NCBI GenBank assembly: GCA_009912575.1
Contig: WNDP01000013.1
Span: 1-50,184 of the forward strand
DNA length: 50,184 nt
Source of the DNA: Acinetobacter bereziniae
Lineage (GTDB): Bacteria; Pseudomonadota; Gammaproteobacteria; Pseudomonadales; Moraxellaceae
Reading direction: 5' to 3'
Shown here one piece after another: positions 48,138 through 50,184 of this stretch (position 1 is the stretch's first letter; the number at the start of each line of letters is the position of its first letter). A model generated the notes under the pieces. That model saw only the letters and a list, made by a program, of their open reading frames with translations, searched no databases and had not been told where the DNA came from. A program made the position numbers and the translations under genes.

Positions 48138-48479
48138 ATGATGAACAATGATAGAGATATGAGCGTTAAAGAAGGTTCAACAGAAATATCACAGGATGAC
48201 ATTATTATTCTGGCTGAAACTTTTCGGCTTTTAGGTGATGCGTCACGTCTGAGAATTCTTATGTTCTGTATGCGTGGACCTAGCCCTGTAGGTGATATTT
48301 GTGAGGCACTGGACTTGTCTCAATCCTTGGTCAGCCACCATTTACGTTTATTACGTTCTGCACGATTGGTTAAAAGTGAACGTCAGGCGAAGCAAGTCTT
48401 GTATGAAATTGCAGATACACATGTGAGCCATGTTTTGTCTGATATGGCAAAACATATTGCAGAAGAGCAGTGTGGTTAA
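48138..48479 (+). CDS. ArsR/SmtB-family zinc sensor (CzrA-like)
   Basis: This 113-residue winged-helix repressor has the ArsR recognition region SQSLVSHHLRLLRSARLV near residues 61-78. The alpha-5 zinc site of the CzrA class is fully visible: Asp93, His95, His106 and Glu109, fitting D-x-H-x10-H-x2-(H/E). The ELCVCDL cysteine motif of arsenic sensors is absent (VGDICEAL instead). It is convergent with a CDF zinc exporter whose promoter has a matching palindrome at 49924. An alternative start lies at 48159. Confidence 0.88.
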   Translation: MMNNDRDMSVKEGSTEISQDDIIILAETFRLLGDASRLRILMFCMRGPSPVGDICEALDLSQSLVSHHLRLLRSARLVKSERQAKQVLYEIADTHVSHVLSDMAKHIAEEQCG

Positions 48480-48587
48480 TGTTGGTATTCTAGTTTTTAG
48501 AAAATTATACCGATCAATATGATTAACTTAATATAAATGAAAAGGTACGAAAGATTATTTTTATCTTTTCATCTCTAAAAAGTGAAA

Positions 48588-48713
48588 CATCGTCTACGCA
48601 AATTGATTTAAACTTTAGATGTAAAGGGTGGCTTTGCAAGCTTTACATCATTAAAAAATATATTTATCACATTGATTTTGTTGATTTAAAGATAATATTT
48701 GCTGTATGGGTTT
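48588..48713 (-). repeat. Dispersed intergenic repeat, copy D (inverted)
   Basis: Read on the minus strand it begins CCCATACAGCAAATATTATC, matching the start of copy B. It continues AACAAAATCAATGTGAT and ends TTTACATCTAAAGTTTAAAT, then ATTTGCGTAGA, nearly identical to copy A. It occupies part of the 450-bp gap between the convergent ArsR and CDF genes. Confidence 0.7.
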
Positions 48714-48869
48714 TTAACAGATTGGCTGTATTATGCGAGTTTTCTTAAATGGCATTAGAATGTGTTTTATTAATTTGAATCTTTATTTTTATTCATATTT
48801 TTGAGTTAGATTTAAACGTTAATAATAAACACAGACTCTTCAAAACATAGATCCTAAAGTTTGAACATT

Positions 48870-48909
48870 AACGCCACAAGCTTAATGTAAATTCCCTTGT
48901 GGCGTTTTT
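48870..48909 (+). terminator. Terminator between the zinc sensor and the CDF exporter
   Basis: AACGCCACAAG at 48870-48880 pairs perfectly with CTTGTGGCGTT at 48896-48906, with T at 48905-48909 on the plus strand. The other direction lacks a U-tract, so it acts mainly on plus-strand transcripts, presumably arsR. Confidence 0.78.
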
Positions 48910-48929
48910 ATCGTTGATTGATGCTGAGC

Positions 48930-49895
48930 TTAGTGACTATGTCCAGCATGTGGGTCAATCTTCACTGGTTTTTCTAGACTACAGGTACTATCACCCTGCC
49001 AATCAATGGCAACAGTAGGGTGTTCAATATCAAATTGGGTTTTTAATTCATGCTCAATCTGTTGAGTTAATGCTTTGATATCAACATAGGCTTCGGGTTG
49101 AACATGCAGTGTTGCCATAGCTCTTCCAGATGTGATCATCCAGACATGGATATGGCTAATTTTTTTGATGCCTTGAACGGATTTGAGCAAGTGAGTGGTG
49201 ATATCGGTTGTATTGGCATTTGCAGGAGCACCTTCTAATAGGATGTGAATGGTTTGTTTAAACAATGCCCATGCGCTACGCAATACAAGTAATGAAACAA
49301 GAACAGACAATATAGGATCAATCGGGGTCCAACCTGAGTACCAAATCACGATCGCAGCGATAATTGCAGCAACAGAACCCAATAAATCACCCATCACATG
49401 CAAAATTGCGCCTTTGATATTGACATGGTCTGTATCATTTCGAGTGAGATACCATAGAACAAAGATATTCACCAACATCCCGATAATTGCCACAACAAAC
49501 ATTGGTCCCGCTAGAACGGGTTGAGGTGATTGAAAGCGTACAATCGCTTCATAGACGATCCAGCCTACAATCCCAAACAGTGTCAATGAATTAATCAGTC
49601 CTGCAATCACTTCAAAGCGCATATAGCCAAAAGTACGGGATTTATCTGCGGTACGTCGACCAAAGCGGAATGCAGCATATGCCAAGCCTAATGCAAGTGC
49701 ATCAGTCATCATATGACCAGCATCAGCCAGAAGTGCCAATGAACCAGAGATGATTCCCCCGGCAGCTTCGATCAGCATAAAACTGAAAATAATAAAAAAT
49801 GAAATGAGAATTTTTCTTTCATTTCCACCATTCGCTTCAGGGGCATGCGTATGGTTATGGTCACTATGGCTGTTATGATGATGTTGATGTCCCAT
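48930..49895 (-). CDS. czcD: Cation diffusion facilitator zinc exporter (CzcD/ZitB type)
   Basis: This 321-residue CDF antiporter exports Zn2+ (often Co2+ or Cd2+ too) for protons. The N-terminus is His-rich (GHQHHHNSHSDHNHTH). Six membrane helices follow; the transport-site residues lie in LADAGHMMTDALAL (HxxxD, about 56-70) and LHVMGDLLGSVAA (HxxxD, about 165-177). The cytoplasmic domain has HIHVWMITSG near 247-256, and the C-terminus ends HAGHSH. It is governed by an upstream palindrome that fits the neighbouring CzrA-like sensor. Confidence 0.92.
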   Translation of the reverse strand: MGHQHHHNSHSDHNHTHAPEANGGNERKILISFFIIFSFMLIEAAGGIISGSLALLADAGHMMTDALALGLAYAAFRFGRRTADKSRTFGYMRFEVIAGLINSLTLFGIVGWIVYEAIVRFQSPQPVLAGPMFVVAIIGMLVNIFVLWYLTRNDTDHVNIKGAILHVMGDLLGSVAAIIAAIVIWYSGWTPIDPILSVLVSLLVLRSAWALFKQTIHILLEGAPANANTTDITTHLLKSVQGIKKISHIHVWMITSGRAMATLHVQPEAYVDIKALTQQIEHELKTQFDIEHPTVAIDWQGDSTCSLEKPVKIDPHAGHSH

Positions 49896-49923
49896 AAGGA
49901 CCTCGATACATTAAATTATTTAA

Positions 49924-49943
49924 ATATGAATATATGTTCATAT
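49924..49943. promoter_or_regulatory. CzrA-type operator upstream of czcD
   Basis: ATATGAA, six bases, then TTCATAT forms a perfect 7-bp dyad, starting 29 bp upstream of the czcD start codon. TGAA-N6-TTCA dyads are typical operators of ArsR/SmtB zinc sensors. Binding by the 48138 product is inferred from the gene pair. Confidence 0.65.
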
Positions 49944-49988
49944 GTTTGTTTTGTTAAATGTGTTCATGTTAAATTTTCTACTTTATTT

Positions 49989-50184
49989 GGGCTTTGTTGC
50001 ATAAACCTACCTCTTAAGGCTTACTCAGCAATATAATTCTCAGATGAATAAGCCTATACCTAAAATTTATCGTACAACAAATTGGTCATCCTACAATCGT
50101 GCTTTGATCAATCGTGGTAATTTAACAATTTGGTTTGATCCAAAAACCCAATGGTACGCTCCCCCCAAAGGCAAACATGGTCGA
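49989..50184 (+). mobile_element. 5' end of an IS5-family insertion sequence (truncated by window edge)
   Basis: The terminus GGGCTTTGTTGCATAAA at about 49989 resembles the inverted repeat of the IS903-like group of IS5 elements (GGCTTTGTTGAATAAA in IS903). A transposase frame begins 55 bp later. The rest lies outside the window, so the second end and target duplication cannot be seen. It sits about 45 bp upstream of the czcD operator. Confidence 0.82.
50044..50184 (+). CDS. IS5-family transposase, N-terminal part
   Basis: The 47 codons from ATG 50044 to the window end encode a typical IS5/IS903-type transposase start, with YRTTNWSSYNRALINRG near residues 9-25 and LTIWFDPKTQWY near 27-38. 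The frame is open to the last base, so the protein is partial only because of the window edge. The DDE catalytic residues are not included. Confidence 0.85.
   Translation, partial: MNKPIPKIYRTTNWSSYNRALINRGNLTIWFDPKTQWYAPPKGKHGR

Overview
The window is a low-GC gammaproteobacterial chromosome segment and is best read as Acinetobacter. Support comes from several conserved gene blocks (ribF-ileS-lspA-fkpB; dapA-bamC-purC; dkgB divergent from a yafC-type LysR gene), from Acinetobacter-like housekeeping proteins and from very AT-rich intergenic DNA. Both edges lie inside insertion sequences: the 3' end of an IS481-family element at 1-122 and the 5' end of an IS5-family element from 49989. The stretch may therefore be a whole contig broken at repeats. 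No rRNA, tRNA, CRISPR array, prophage or plasmid replication gene was seen.

Layout. 136-5050 (minus): ribF-ileS-lspA-fkpB, with short overlaps between the last three genes. 5257-8491: a TDT-family transporter, a frameshifted nucleotidyltransferase and a decayed RutG-type pyrimidine permease behind a RutR-like operator. 8827-16939: ppc, then a TetR gene divergent from an adaptor/RND efflux pair. 17076-21228: a small membrane protein, dnaJ, two tiny acidic secreted proteins, dapB and a START-domain protein. 21341-26501: a frameshifted YdhP-like MFS exporter, dkgB/yafC, a lipoprotein and a MocR regulator. 26741-32038 (minus): ahr, tag, a small protein, an M23 lipoprotein, mutY, a HIT protein, a dienelactone hydrolase and a DUF1328 peptide. 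32229-40712: a frameshifted YcgN gene, a Fur-box-preceded esterase, rarA, a large frameshifted GDPD-family secreted protein and a multiply frameshifted TonB receptor. 40974-44272: a CopZ-like protein, a DUF4303 protein and purC-bamC-dapA. 44933-49895: pncA, a BASS-family symporter, DUF523, GNAT and DUF4031 proteins, and a zinc module of an ArsR/CzrA-type sensor with a CzcD-type CDF exporter.

How the genes connect. lspA and bamC serve envelope lipoprotein maturation and outer-membrane assembly. dapA and dapB supply lysine and peptidoglycan precursor. The CzrA-like sensor carries the known zinc-site spacing, and a matching palindrome lies just upstream of czcD. The esterase behind a perfect 17-bp Fur palindrome looks iron-regulated.

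Two patterns stand out. First, a diverged intergenic repeat of about 115-125 bp occurs four times (about 19.0, 26.6, 38.1 and 48.6 kb, the last inverted). Second, at least ten frame-disrupting changes fall in only six accessory genes, mostly in short homopolymers, plus an internal deletion of about 42 codons in the permease. The long core genes (ileS, ppc, RND, dnaJ, rarA, mutY) are intact. This suggests real gene decay, though single-base homopolymer errors cannot be ruled out from sequence alone.
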